From contig NZ_CP028092.1 of assembly GCF_005491705.1 (NCBI RefSeq), forward strand, positions 806,001 to 870,000: a stretch of DNA of 64,000 bases, read 5' to 3'. Each line of letters starts with the position of its first letter. Position 1 is the first letter of the stretch. The stretch comes from Pontibacter sp. SGAir0037 (lineage in GTDB: Bacteria > Bacteroidota > Bacteroidia > Cytophagales > Hymenobacteraceae). The notes below the pieces were generated by a model that worked only from the letters and a program-made list of their open reading frames with translations, searched no databases and was not told the origin of the DNA. Below are positions 8,622 to 16,638 of the stretch, in pieces. A program made the translations under genes and the position numbers.

Positions 8622-9860
8622 TCACGGCCTTACTCCCAGCTGCCAGTGCGCAAACAGGTTCGGAATGGCCTTAGCCACCTTCCCCAGCCAATCGCTTGCT
8701 CTGATTTTATGGCCCTGCAGTTTCTTATACTTCTGCCTGGCCCAGCTCTTGAGTACAAGGTTCAAATATCTCAATACCTCATAGAGTTCCGATTTGTAGA
8801 AGTGTCCGTAGTAGTTAATCCAGCCTTTCAGAACTGGGTTGATTTCCTCGGCCAGCCTTGTCAGGCTGCTGCCGCTTCTGCTGGTCAACTTCCATGCCCT
8901 TATCCTTTCCCGGATTGCCTTCCTGGCTTTATCGCCAACTGCCGGTAAGAATCCGATAAAATATTTACCCTGCTTATTCCGTGACTTCCTGCTTCTGAAT
9001 GTATAGCCCAGAAATTCAAAAGACATGTTCGGGTAACTTTTGCGTCGGTCCTCGTCCCTGCAGTAAACAATTTTGGTCTTCTCCGGGTGCATCTCCAAGC
9101 CACATGCCTTTAGCCTTTCTGCCAGTGCTTCTTTAAGCGCTATCGCCTGCTGCTCGGTGCTGCAGTGTATCACACAGTCGTCTGCGTAGCGCTCGAACGG
9201 GCAACCGGGATACTTTATCCGCAGCCACTCGTCCATGCAGTAGTGCAGAAACAGGTTGGCCAGCAGCGGACTGATGACTGCTCCCTGCGGAGTGCCCTTT
9301 GTCCTTTCTGTGGTTATGCCGTTTCTTTGCTGCACAGGTGTTTTGAGCCACCGCTCGATGTAGAGCAGCACCCATTTGCAGTCTGTGTGCCTGCGCACTG
9401 CTTTTAGGAGCAACTCGTGCGGGATGCTGTCGAAGAAGCCTTTGATGTCCAGGTCCAGAACCCAGTCCTGCCGCCAGCACCGCTGCCTGGCTTTGCCCAC
9501 CGCTTCCAGTGCGCTTTTGCCCGGCCTGTACCCATAGGAGTCGTCATGGAACACAGGCTCCAGTACTGGTGCCAATGTCATGGTGACTACCATCTGGGCA
9601 ATACGATCCGTAACAGTGGGTATTCCTAGTGGACGGGTGCCCCCGCCGCTCTTGGGAATTTCCACCAGTAAGACGGGTGCGGGCATATAGCTTCCCGAGC
9701 TCATTCGGTTCCATAACCGGTAAAGGTGATTTCTGCTGTCCTGGTCGAACTCCTCGAGGTTTAGCCCATCCACACCTGCGCTACCTCCGTTTTGTTTTAC
9801 ACGCAGGTAAGCCTGGTGCACGATGTGCTTTGAGATGGTAAATGGTTTTGTCTTAATCAT
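8622..9860 (-). CDS. ltrA: Group II intron reverse transcriptase/maturase (inner intron)
   Basis: Reverse transcriptase that helps its own intron splice and copies it into new sites. RT blocks are clear: GGSAGVDG near the start, RPLGIPTVTDRIAQ, SYGYRPGKSA, DLDIKGFFDSIPH (catalytic Asp), GTPQGAVISPLLANLFLH and the active site YADD (FERYADDCVIHC), then a maturase-like domain with INPVLKGWINYY. There is no obvious HNH endonuclease. The start is placed at ATG 9860 because a strong GGAGG lies 7 bases upstream; a longer frame reaches 9920. Length ~412 residues is normal for bacterial intron proteins. Confidence 0.85.
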   Translation of the reverse strand: MIKTKPFTISKHIVHQAYLRVKQNGGSAGVDGLNLEEFDQDSRNHLYRLWNRMSSGSYMPAPVLLVEIPKSGGGTRPLGIPTVTDRIAQMVVTMTLAPVLEPVFHDDSYGYRPGKSALEAVGKARQRCWRQDWVLDLDIKGFFDSIPHELLLKAVRRHTDCKWVLLYIERWLKTPVQQRNGITTERTKGTPQGAVISPLLANLFLHYCMDEWLRIKYPGCPFERYADDCVIHCSTEQQAIALKEALAERLKACGLEMHPEKTKIVYCRDEDRRKSYPNMSFEFLGYTFRSRKSRNKQGKYFIGFLPAVGDKARKAIRERIRAWKLTSRSGSSLTRLAEEINPVLKGWINYYGHFYKSELYEVLRYLNLVLKSWARQKYKKLQGHKIRASDWLGKVAKAIPNLFAHWQLGVRP

Positions 9861-10283
9861 GTCAGTACCTCCTGCAGGCTTACCTGCAGTTTTCTTTGTG
9901 ATAAAAACCGGATAATACATCCCCTTGGCTCCATCCCCATTACAGGGACTTCCACGCTACTACGGGATGTTCCGCCCGCGTGCCCTGCCTCGGTACTCTT
10001 ACTCTTGTGGGTCTGCCACTTGAGCTTCTCCCTTCTCATCAGGACGACACGTTCTCACGTTCCGTGCAAATGCCTGTGTTAAGGTCACGCTGCCTTAATG
10101 CCGGATGCCGCATGAGCAGTAGCCAGGTTGCCCTCATGCTTATCCCGGGACAGTGGTGACTCCCGGTTTTGACATCACTTATTCGCTAACGACACTTCTT
10201 CAGCAGTTCACTTGCGTTCGTCTCCTTAACACCTACCTGCTACCTTTCCGGTAACTTTTCCTTGTCGCTCACGACCATGCCTT

Positions 10284-11717
10284 TTAAGCAAAGCCGCACA
10301 AGGCGGTTTGGAGCCTGCACCTGACTACCGGCTCCGAGGGGCCTGCCCTCATCATTTGCACAGCACCAAAGGACACTAAAAGCGTCCTTCGTTCGTGACA
10401 CACCACCACTGTACAAGCGGTTCTCGCATACAGCGGTTCGTTAAGCTGTGGAGCTACTTTCTTGTAGTAGTCAAGCATTGATTCATACCCCCTGCGGACA
10501 AGCCGTTTCACCGTTACCGTCGTTATCAGGATTGGACTTTGAGCTACTGCCCATCCTCCTTTCCTGGTCCTGCTCCAGGCATACGCCTGCCACTTGGGAA
10601 CGCCCAGCCGAATCAGGTTCTTCCTTTTCCGGTCCGGTCGTTTCCAGTCATGCCAGATGCAGTGCCTGAGCCTGTTTCGTATCCAGCTGTCGACCTCTTT
10701 GAGTTTGCCCTGTATACTTGCCAAACGGAAGTAGTGGACCCAGCCTCGCTGCGCCTCTTTCAGTTCCCGGACACGCTGCTCAAAAGAGCAGGGCGTTGTT
10801 TTGCGGGTGATGCTCTTTAGCTTTTGCTTTAACCTTTCCCATCCCTTCTTTGCCACTACCAGCTGGTATTTGCCCTTATCTCCCTTCTTATAGGTGGGCA
10901 CGAATCCGTGACCCAGAATCTGAAAGTCTACTGGCCGCCTGATGCCGCTCTTCTCCCTGTTGATAGGCAGCTTGAGCCTGTTCCGCAGGAAGAGGAATAC
11001 AGCGTTGCCTACTTTTCGAGCTTCATCTTCACTTTTGGTGTAGACGCTGAAGTCGTCGGCATAGCGCACGTAGCGCAGCCCCTGCCGCTCCAGTTCCTTA
11101 TCCAGCTCGTGGAGCATGATATTGGAGAGCAGCGGTGAGAGCGGGCTTCCCTGCGGCACGCCCTTCCGACGTTTGACCAGTCTCCCGTTGATAAGGATGG
11201 GGGCCCGGAGCCATTTGCGGATGAGGCGTAGGGCGAGGGGGCATTTTACCTTCCGGTAAAGCAGTTGCAGCAGCAGGCAATGATCCACTTCATCGAAGAA
11301 GTTCTGCAGGTCGATGTCCACGATGTGCTGATAGCCCTCGTGGATGTGCCTGTGTGCCTGCTGCAGGGCCTGGTGGGCATTGCGGTTGGGGCGGAAGCCG
11401 TAGCTGTGCTGGGTAAAATCAAGCTCAAAGAGCGGTGCTATCACCTGATTAACGGCCTGTTGCAGTACGCGGTCGGTGACGGTGGGAATGCCCAGCAGGC
11501 GATTCTTACCGTTGCTCTTGGGTATGGCTACCCCTAGGATGGGTGGAGGCAGGTACCTGCCGTTGCAGATGTCGGTAGCGATGGCGTCCCTGTTTTGTTT
11601 CAGGTGCGTAGCCAGCTTCTCTACCGGCATACCGTCCACACCGGCCGAACCTTTGTTGGCCAGCACGTGCGTGTATGCCTTGAGCATGTTGCCCCGGTGG
11701 AGTACCTTCTCTATCAT
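10284..11717 (-). CDS. ltrA: Group II intron reverse transcriptase/maturase (outer intron)
   Basis: Intron-encoded reverse transcriptase: KGSAGVDGM, RLLGIPTVTDRVLQQ, SYGFRPNRNAHQA, DIDLQNFFDEVDH, GVPQGSPLSPLLSNI and YADD (VRYADDFSVY), followed by a maturase region ending about LDYYKKVAPQLNEPLYA. The frame reads through domain V and then ~40 codons into the inner intron, so the C-terminal tail after about position 10404 is probably not native. The ATG at 11717 gives MIEKVLHRGNM, a normal start for the family; a longer frame reaches 11792. It belongs to the outer, class C-like intron. Confidence 0.82.
   Translation of the reverse strand: MIEKVLHRGNMLKAYTHVLANKGSAGVDGMPVEKLATHLKQNRDAIATDICNGRYLPPPILGVAIPKSNGKNRLLGIPTVTDRVLQQAVNQVIAPLFELDFTQHSYGFRPNRNAHQALQQAHRHIHEGYQHIVDIDLQNFFDEVDHCLLLQLLYRKVKCPLALRLIRKWLRAPILINGRLVKRRKGVPQGSPLSPLLSNIMLHELDKELERQGLRYVRYADDFSVYTKSEDEARKVGNAVFLFLRNRLKLPINREKSGIRRPVDFQILGHGFVPTYKKGDKGKYQLVVAKKGWERLKQKLKSITRKTTPCSFEQRVRELKEAQRGWVHYFRLASIQGKLKEVDSWIRNRLRHCIWHDWKRPDRKRKNLIRLGVPKWQAYAWSRTRKGGWAVAQSPILITTVTVKRLVRRGYESMLDYYKKVAPQLNEPLYARTACTVVVCHERRTLLVSFGAVQMMRAGPSEPVVRCRLQTALCGFA
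10404..10439 (-). ncRNA. Outer intron domain V
   Basis: A 36-base hairpin GAACCGCTGTA...TACAGTGGTG with nine consecutive pairs, a bulge and a GAGAAC-type apex matches group IIC domain V. The inner intron begins directly after it. Confidence 0.75.
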
Positions 11718-12193
11718 CTTTACTACTTTTACTGTAATCTCTGCCCCGCTTAAGGCAAGGCTGGCTGAGCCTCCTTGCCGAATTAAGAGCAACTTAACGT
11801 TCGGCCCTTCGGTAGCTTGTGAGACCTCCGGGTGCTTCCCGGCTCGTTACCTCTACCTACTATGGCCTCTGCTGACTTCTCCCTGTGTTCACGACAGAGG
11901 GAGACCTCCCCAGGTAAGAGCACATTCCTTCCTCCGATTCCTGCTGCATCTACACAAAGTCGCTTGTTGGTCAGGGGCTTTACAAAGATGTGCTTGCTTA
12001 CCCACGACTCCCTGCCTCTTATGCAGTTTCTGTCCGTCAGTACCGGATTTTGCAGTCCCGCTTTCTTCACTGCACGCCTCACGACGAACCAGCTTGCGGC
12101 TTGCTAACAGGCTTCACCAACTCGCCTGTAAGGGACTTGCACCCTCTGGAATAATTTGATACCTTCAGTACCAGGTGCCCATACTGGGCGCAC

Positions 12194-12263
12194 ACAAGGT
12201 TTATACCCTATGCTTCGGCTGATGGCCTCGCACAAGGTATACACAAGCCGTTAGCATCAATTT
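12194..12263 (+). other. attC-like site A3, right part
   Basis: TTATACC/GGTATA stems enclose a CTTCGG loop (TATGCTTCGGCTGATGG). The site ends GCCGTTAGCA. It is homologous to 17947-18000 (GTTTATACCxTATGCTTCGG). The outer intron's 5' exon is here. The next gene's ATG is ~20 bases beyond. Confidence 0.55.
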
Positions 12264-12278
12264 AAACAACATAAAAAA

Positions 12279-12794
12279 ATGAAAACATTCCTTTTCTCTT
12301 TTTTCTTAGTCCTCTCTTTTGCTACTGTATCTTTTAGTCAGGACTTACAACAAAAATCTACCACTCTCACAAACATCAGAGCAAGCAGCTTAAATGGCGA
12401 GCAACCTTTAGTCTTTATTGACTCATTAGCAACAAAAATCAACCATCTGGTGATCAAGCCAAGCCAGATCGAAGTGCTTAAAATATATAAAGGTGCAAGT
12501 GCATTGAAGATCTTTGGCGAAAAGGGAGAAAATGGGGTTGTTCTGGTAGAACTGAAAAAAGACATACCATTACAAAGGCTTAATAAAGTGTACGACCATT
12601 TCAAAGTCTCCCAAGCGAACAGAAAGCTCAAAGTACTGCTAAACAAAAGCCTGCTTGTTGATCAGCAATTCTTTCTTGCTGATTTAAGTCAAATAGAAAA
12701 GATAGAAGTTACAAAGTTGGATGCGACTAGCCCAAGGAAGTGGAGTTTCAATGAAGATGAAAGTTACCTAAACATTGTCACAGTAAAAGAATAA
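12279..12794 (+). CDS. Secreted TonB-plug-like protein, cassette gene
   Basis: 171 residues with a signal peptide (KTFLFSFFLVLSFATVSFSQ). Residues ~60-92 (IEVLKIYKGASALKIFGEKG then ENGVVLVELKK) resemble the plug region of SusC/TonB-dependent receptors, where the common form is VLKdasAxaiYGsrGaNGVI. The rest has no recognised barrel, and at this length it cannot be a transporter. It may be a free-standing plug or carboxypeptidase-regulatory-like domain that acts on an outer-membrane receptor. This is inference. It is A+T-rich and flanked by attC-like sites A3 and A4. Confidence 0.55.
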   Translation: MKTFLFSFFLVLSFATVSFSQDLQQKSTTLTNIRASSLNGEQPLVFIDSLATKINHLVIKPSQIEVLKIYKGASALKIFGEKGENGVVLVELKKDIPLQRLNKVYDHFKVSQANRKLKVLLNKSLLVDQQFFLADLSQIEKIEVTKLDATSPRKWSFNEDESYLNIVTVKE

Positions 12795-12842
12795 CATATG
12801 CTAACCACACCCGTAAGCCAGCTACGCCGCCTTATGGCCCAG
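12790..12842 (+). other. attC-like site A4 (truncated on the right)
   Basis: GAATAAC at the preceding stop codon is followed by the stem CCGTAAG (12811-12817)/CTTATGG (12831-12837) around a CTACG-containing loop. The expected GTTA box is not seen. An IS110-type element begins shortly after and may have displaced it. Confidence 0.4.
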
Positions 12843-12875
12843 TCCGAAATCTATGAGTAAGACAAGTGCTTTTGT

Positions 12876-13889
12876 CTAATTTTTGTTCAATTTGATCTCA
12901 TAGGGTGTCCCTCTTTTGATGACGGCCACGATCTGGTGCAGGAGCTTGTTTCTGACCGCATTCAGCACGCTCATCTTGCTTTTCCCTTCCCCGACTTTTC
13001 TGTTAAAGTATAGCTTCATCTCCTGGTTGTAGCGCACGCTGTTTAGGGCCGCCATGTGCAGCACGTGCTTGAGCTCCATGTTAGCAAACTTAGACACACC
13101 CGTTTTGCCCATCACGCTTGTTCCGCTTCTGTACTCGAAGGGGGCCACCCCGGCTTAGCAGGCCAGCTTCCTCCATCCTGGTGAACCCTCTAGTGTATAC
13201 CAGCAGCGAGATGGCCAGCACCTTGCCCACGCCTTTTACAGAGGTCAGCAGGTCGTACTTGTGCTTTAGGGCATCGTCTTTGGCGATGAACTCCTGCATC
13301 TTTTCCTCTACCTGCTCCATGCTTTTCTCCAGCCCTTTGATGGCCTTTTTGTTTACCTGCTCAAGTGTCTTGCCGGAGACAGGATCTACCGCCATGAGTT
13401 CTTTGACAGTTACTTTGATGCTCTGCAGTGCCTTGAGCAGCCTGCCTCTGTTCGCCTGCAAATCCTTCAGCCGCTCCAGCGTCACTGCCGACAGGTTCAC
13501 GCACTTTGCCTCCTGCCGGTGCAGCAGGGCATAGCGGGCAATCCGCTGCGCGTCCACCCTGTCATCCTTCCCCCTGACCAGGCCGATGCTTCTCTTGATC
13601 TGAGGGCGCTCTCCATCCACACCCTTACCTCCCTTGCCAGCAGGTAGTGCACCAACTGGCGGATGTAGAGGCCCGTGTGCTCCAGGCAGCAGAGCGTTTC
13701 AGGTCCTGCCTCGCAGCCCTGCTGCTTGAGCCATGCCTTCATGCGGCGAAAGCCGGAGGGATTGTTGTTGAGCTTGTGGCAGAGCTGCCTGCCGTCACTG
13801 CAGTCGATCAGGCACACGTCCAGGCTGTCTTTGGAAACATCCACGCCTAAGATAAAGGCAGGAGCTTGTGTTTGTATAGCTTTTTCCAT
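12876..13889 (-). pseudogene. IS110-family transposase, two frameshifts
   Basis: DEDD-type (RuvC-like) transposase of the IS110 family. The N-terminal part (LGVDVSKDSLDVCLID; ATG at 13889) is in one frame, the middle part (GKDDRVDAQRIARYALLH, SVKGVGKVLAISLLV) in a second and the C-terminal Transposase_20 part (APFEYRSGTSVMGKTGVSKF, LKHVLHMAALNSVRYN) in a third. The breaks are near 13615 and 13145. The protein is therefore probably inactive unless these are sequencing errors. IS110 enzymes use a bridge RNA from the non-coding end; that end here would be upstream of the gene (13911-14130). Confidence 0.8.
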
Positions 13890-13910
13890 ATCTTTAAATA
13901 GGTTGTGCAA

Positions 13911-14130
13911 GCGACGGATCGAAACCTTTGTGATGGGCCCTGCGTCCCGAAAATCTATATGACCCCTGCCTGCGGGTTTGAAAATAAAAGCAGCCAGACT
14001 GAATCGGTTGGTAGGACCTTGGTCGCCTTGTTGGCGGGTAGTGCCCTGGCTGCTTCTTCAGGTACAGTCAAGTTAAACCTATATCTGGTAAAGGAAGTAG
14101 AACTATTGGAAAAATCTCATGGCGCTAATC
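13911..14130 (-). ncRNA. Candidate IS110 bridge-RNA region
   Basis: Non-coding stretch directly upstream of the IS110 transposase. It contains a 10-base inverted pair AAGCAGCCAG (about 13989-13998)/CTGGCTGCTT (about 14047-14056) around ~48 bases with further internal pairing, as expected for the structured non-coding end of IS110 elements. Exact element ends were not determined. Confidence 0.3.
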
Positions 14131-14159
14131 TATAGGTTGGCATTAACCTAAATCATGAA

Positions 14160-14891
14160 TTGAAAAAGATAGCTGTATCCACCTTTCTACTTTTATCTTC
14201 TTTAACTATGGCTAATGCACAGAGCGGTAGTTCTCGCCCTTTATCAGAGCTTATAAACAAAGAAGACTCAGGATGGACTATAGTGCAGGACTGGTTAAAA
14301 GAAGCAAGCAACAAAGTAGAAGTTTTACCTAAACAACAGCAAAAGGCAGAGAACGCCCTGTTACAGTTGCAAGTCACTACCCGCTCACCGATGGGAGCAA
14401 TCGTTTATGAATCTGGCGGAATACTGGTGGATGATGGTTGGATTCGCATCTTAGGTTCGGGCTCTGAGAAGCTTGACAGGAGCATCATGGAGTGGAACAG
14501 GGGGAAGTCCTTTACAAATGATGGAGAACAGCCTTCTTTTCTGTTGATTGCTGATGATGTGCTTGGTGGATTCTACGCCATTAACGCGGGAGCATTCGGG
14601 CAAGAAGAGATTGGGAAGGTATTCTACTTTTCTCCTGACAATCTGGAGTGGGAGTCATTAGGAATAGGGTACTCTGATTTTTTATCTTTTTGTTTTGCAG
14701 GTGACATCAATGAATTTTATAAAGGACTCAGGTGGGAAAACTGGAGAGAAGAAGTAAAAAAAGTTGATGGTAAGAAAGGCATCCATTGCTTCCCTTTTCT
14801 CTGGACAGCTGAAGGTAAGGATTTGAATAAGGTAAGTAGAAGAACTGTGCCAATGCAAGAGCTTTGGAATTTATATATGGAACAGAAGTAA
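14160..14891 (+). CDS. DUF2625 family protein, cassette gene
   Basis: 243 residues. Signal peptide KIAVSTFLLLSSLTMANAQ, then RPLSELINKEDSGWTIVQDW, VEVLP, LQVTTRSPMGAIVYESGG, DDGWIRILGSGS and LLIADDVLGGFYAINAGAFG, the order typical of DUF2625. Function is unknown for the family. The frame starts at TTG (14160), because the nearby ATG at 14156 is out of frame; start choice is therefore uncertain, perhaps affected by the IS110 insertion upstream. The gene is flanked on the right by a site now split by an IS1182 element. Confidence 0.7.
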   Translation: MKKIAVSTFLLLSSLTMANAQSGSSRPLSELINKEDSGWTIVQDWLKEASNKVEVLPKQQQKAENALLQLQVTTRSPMGAIVYESGGILVDDGWIRILGSGSEKLDRSIMEWNRGKSFTNDGEQPSFLLIADDVLGGFYAINAGAFGQEEIGKVFYFSPDNLEWESLGIGYSDFLSFCFAGDINEFYKGLRWENWREEVKKVDGKKGIHCFPFLWTAEGKDLNKVSRRTVPMQELWNLYMEQK

Positions 14892-14919
14892 TAAAAAGGC
14901 CTATGCCAACAAGGGTAGC

Positions 14920-16554
14920 TGTTGCACAACTCAAGCATAACTTGTTTCTCCTATTTCTTTCCCCGCCCACCATACCTTCCGATTTGCTAAAAGTAGGCTG
15001 AAAAACTCCTGTGGCTCTGGTCTGGGCAGGGCCAAGACAGCTGTCTGGCTTCTTTTTGGGGTGAAGCGCAGCAGTTTCTGCAGGTTGTATGCTGCTGCTG
15101 CCATAATCATTCCCTTATTAGCTACTTCCAGTCCGCGAGTGTTGATCTTGCCCATTCCCATGAAGTTTAGCAGCGTACCCAGTACCGGTTCCACCGTGGC
15201 CTGCCGCAGCCCTTTCATGCGCCGCCCCCAACGGCTGTTGACCCGGCTGATGGCCCGCTCGTACTCGTCCCGGTAGTAAGTGATTTCCACCTTGCGCTCA
15301 TGGCCTTTGCCAATGCAGCCTTCACGGTAAGGGCAACCCTTGCAATCCTTTCTGGTGGTCAGGTAGATCTTCATTTTATTTGTTTCGACCCGGTTGGCTG
15401 CCACTCTGCGGAAGGTAGCTTTCTTGCCCCAGGGGCACAGCCAGTAATCCTCTTCTCTGTTGTAGGTGAATCCCGCAGGGCCACCCTTGTAGGTGCCGTG
15501 TGGCGGGATAAAGGCGCTTATTCCCTCTCGTTCCAATAAGGCGTAGTTGCTGCCTGAAGAGTAGCCGGCGTCGGCCAGCAGCGCGGTGCAGCTCAGGCGA
15601 AGCAGTTGTAGCCTTGCTTGAAGATGGCTGACTATGGCGGGCAGGCATAGACTATCCTTGCGGTCAGCTTGTGCGGCCTGCACGTGCGTGATCACATGGC
15701 GGCTCGTGTCTACCGAGAGCTGCAAAAGGTAACAGAGCTTGCGGGCCTTGCCCGGTTTTATCGCGATGCGGGCATCCGGATCCACGGGCGAGTAATGTGT
15801 CTTGTTGGAAGTGTATTTGGCGCCCTTGTTATGGGCGCCCGGGTGGTAGTTCTGTTCCAGTTGCCACTTGCGGTTGCGGGCCCGGATCTCAAGCAATTCT
15901 TCCCGGCTGGCCGTGATGGTACGCTGCTGCTGGCTGGCTTTGTTGGCCTTCGCTATGCGATCCCCGCGGCTGATGACCCTGACTCGTTCCAGGTGGGCAT
16001 TGAGCGTCTCCTGGGGCACCTTCAGTTCAAGGGAATCCATGGATGCATTGGCTTTGACGAGAGCCGAGTCCACCACCTGCGTGTGGCCCGAGACCATGCC
16101 TGCCTCCACGCACAGGGAGAGCACGCGCGTGAAGACTTCTTCAAAGAGAGAGGCGGGCAAAAGCTGGCGGGTGCGCGAGACGGTCGAGTGCCAGGGCAGG
16201 GGCTCGTCGAGCTGGTAATCGAGGAAGTAGAGCAGGTCCAGGCGCAGGCTGCAGTGCTCGATCAGCTTGCGGTCAGAGGAGATGTTCTCCAGGTGCGCCA
16301 CTAGGCAGAGCTTGAAGAAGACCACCGGGTCAATCGAGTGCTGGCCGCACCTGCCGTAGTAGGGAGCCGTCAGCTGGTAGAGAAACGAGAGGTCGAGCCT
16401 GTCCTTGAGCCGCCGGTAGAAGTTGTGCGCCGGCACGTGCGCCGAGAGCGAGAAGCGCAGCTCCCGCTCGTCTTCGAAAGTTTTCCTGCCCTGCATCCCA
16501 TCAAAGATTTGGTAATATATCCTTTTACGACTATCTTCAATAGGTTGTGCAACA
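14920..16554 (-). mobile_element. IS1182-family insertion sequence
   Basis: The ends TGTTGCACAAC (14920-14930) and GTTGTGCAACA (16544-16554) form an 11-base perfect inverted pair. The trinucleotide AGC flanks both ends and could be a short target duplication. The element holds one intact transposase gene on the minus strand. It is inserted at the left edge of an attC-like site (A5). Confidence 0.7.
14931..16496 (-). CDS. IS1182-family transposase
   Basis: DDE transposase. After the typical start MQGRKTFEDERE comes the conserved N-terminal domain (GQHSIDPVVFFKLCLVAHLE), then first Asp in QVVDSALVKANAS, second Asp in ALLADAGYSSGSNY, a Cys-rich block CKGCPYREGC and the Glu in QATVEPVLGTLLNFMGMGKI. 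ATG 16496 is chosen because family members start there; the frame extends to a GTG at 16559 but those codons cover the terminal inverted repeat. The gene seems intact and may be active. Confidence 0.85.
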   Translation of the reverse strand: MQGRKTFEDERELRFSLSAHVPAHNFYRRLKDRLDLSFLYQLTAPYYGRCGQHSIDPVVFFKLCLVAHLENISSDRKLIEHCSLRLDLLYFLDYQLDEPLPWHSTVSRTRQLLPASLFEEVFTRVLSLCVEAGMVSGHTQVVDSALVKANASMDSLELKVPQETLNAHLERVRVISRGDRIAKANKASQQQRTITASREELLEIRARNRKWQLEQNYHPGAHNKGAKYTSNKTHYSPVDPDARIAIKPGKARKLCYLLQLSVDTSRHVITHVQAAQADRKDSLCLPAIVSHLQARLQLLRLSCTALLADAGYSSGSNYALLEREGISAFIPPHGTYKGGPAGFTYNREEDYWLCPWGKKATFRRVAANRVETNKMKIYLTTRKDCKGCPYREGCIGKGHERKVEITYYRDEYERAISRVNSRWGRRMKGLRQATVEPVLGTLLNFMGMGKINTRGLEVANKGMIMAAAAYNLQKLLRFTPKRSQTAVLALPRPEPQEFFSLLLANRKVWWAGKEIGETSYA

Positions 16555-16555
16555 A

Positions 16556-16620
16556 GCACAAGGTATACAAGTCATACTTCGGTTATGCCTCGTTTACCTT
16601 GTATACAACCCGTCAGTAGC
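16556..16620 (+). other. attC-like site A5
   Basis: The perfect stem GTATACAAG (16563-16571)/CTTGTATAC (16598-16606) encloses a loop with ACTTCGGTTATGCC. The 3' end is CCCGTCAGTAGC. The gene start is 19 bases further on. The left part is interrupted by the IS1182 element. Confidence 0.55.
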
Positions 16621-16638
16621 AATGTTATAACAAATTAT

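Larger units (their letters stand above)
8534..10403 (-). mobile_element. Second group II intron nested in the outer intron (twintron)
   Basis: Removing 8534-10403 restores GTGGTG-TGAGAG, the expected V-VI junction of the outer intron. The predicted inner 5' end is GTGTGTCACG (fits GUGYG) and the 3' end is GCGCTACTCGAC. Its own domain V is at 8574-8607 and a domain VI hairpin (GCGtAAGGG/CCCTTGCGC) follows. It encodes its own reverse transcriptase. The 5' edge has a GTG repeat, so it may shift by three bases. Confidence 0.7.
8488..12193 (-). mobile_element. Group IIC-type intron (outer), interrupted by a second intron
   Basis: The minus-strand 5' end reads GTGTGCGCCCAGTATGGGC with a downstream GGGTGCAAGTCCC, and conserved parts around 11900 (TACCTGGGGAGGTCT, AGAAGTCAGCAGA) resemble the class C intron of Oceanobacillus iheyensis as I remember it. 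Domain V is at 10404-10439. Domain VI and the 3' end (GGGCTACTCGAT) lie at 8488-8533. Between V and VI sits a complete second intron. The 5' boundary is uncertain by two bases (12193 or 12195). The intron is antisense to the cassette genes and splits an attC-like site, as described for class C-attC introns. Confidence 0.75.

Noticed and set aside
9929-10272. GTGAGCGACAAGG at 10272 as the 5' end of the inner intron
   Set aside because: It resembles an intron start, but only the boundary at 10403 restores the outer intron's domain V-VI junction; the later word is inside the inner intron.
13905-14135. Small plus-strand frame beside IS110
   Set aside because: It runs over the non-coding end of the IS110 element and has no protein-like composition.
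16497-16559. Longer start for the IS1182 transposase at GTG 16559
   Set aside because: Those codons cover the terminal inverted repeat, and family members start at MQG, equal to ATG 16496.
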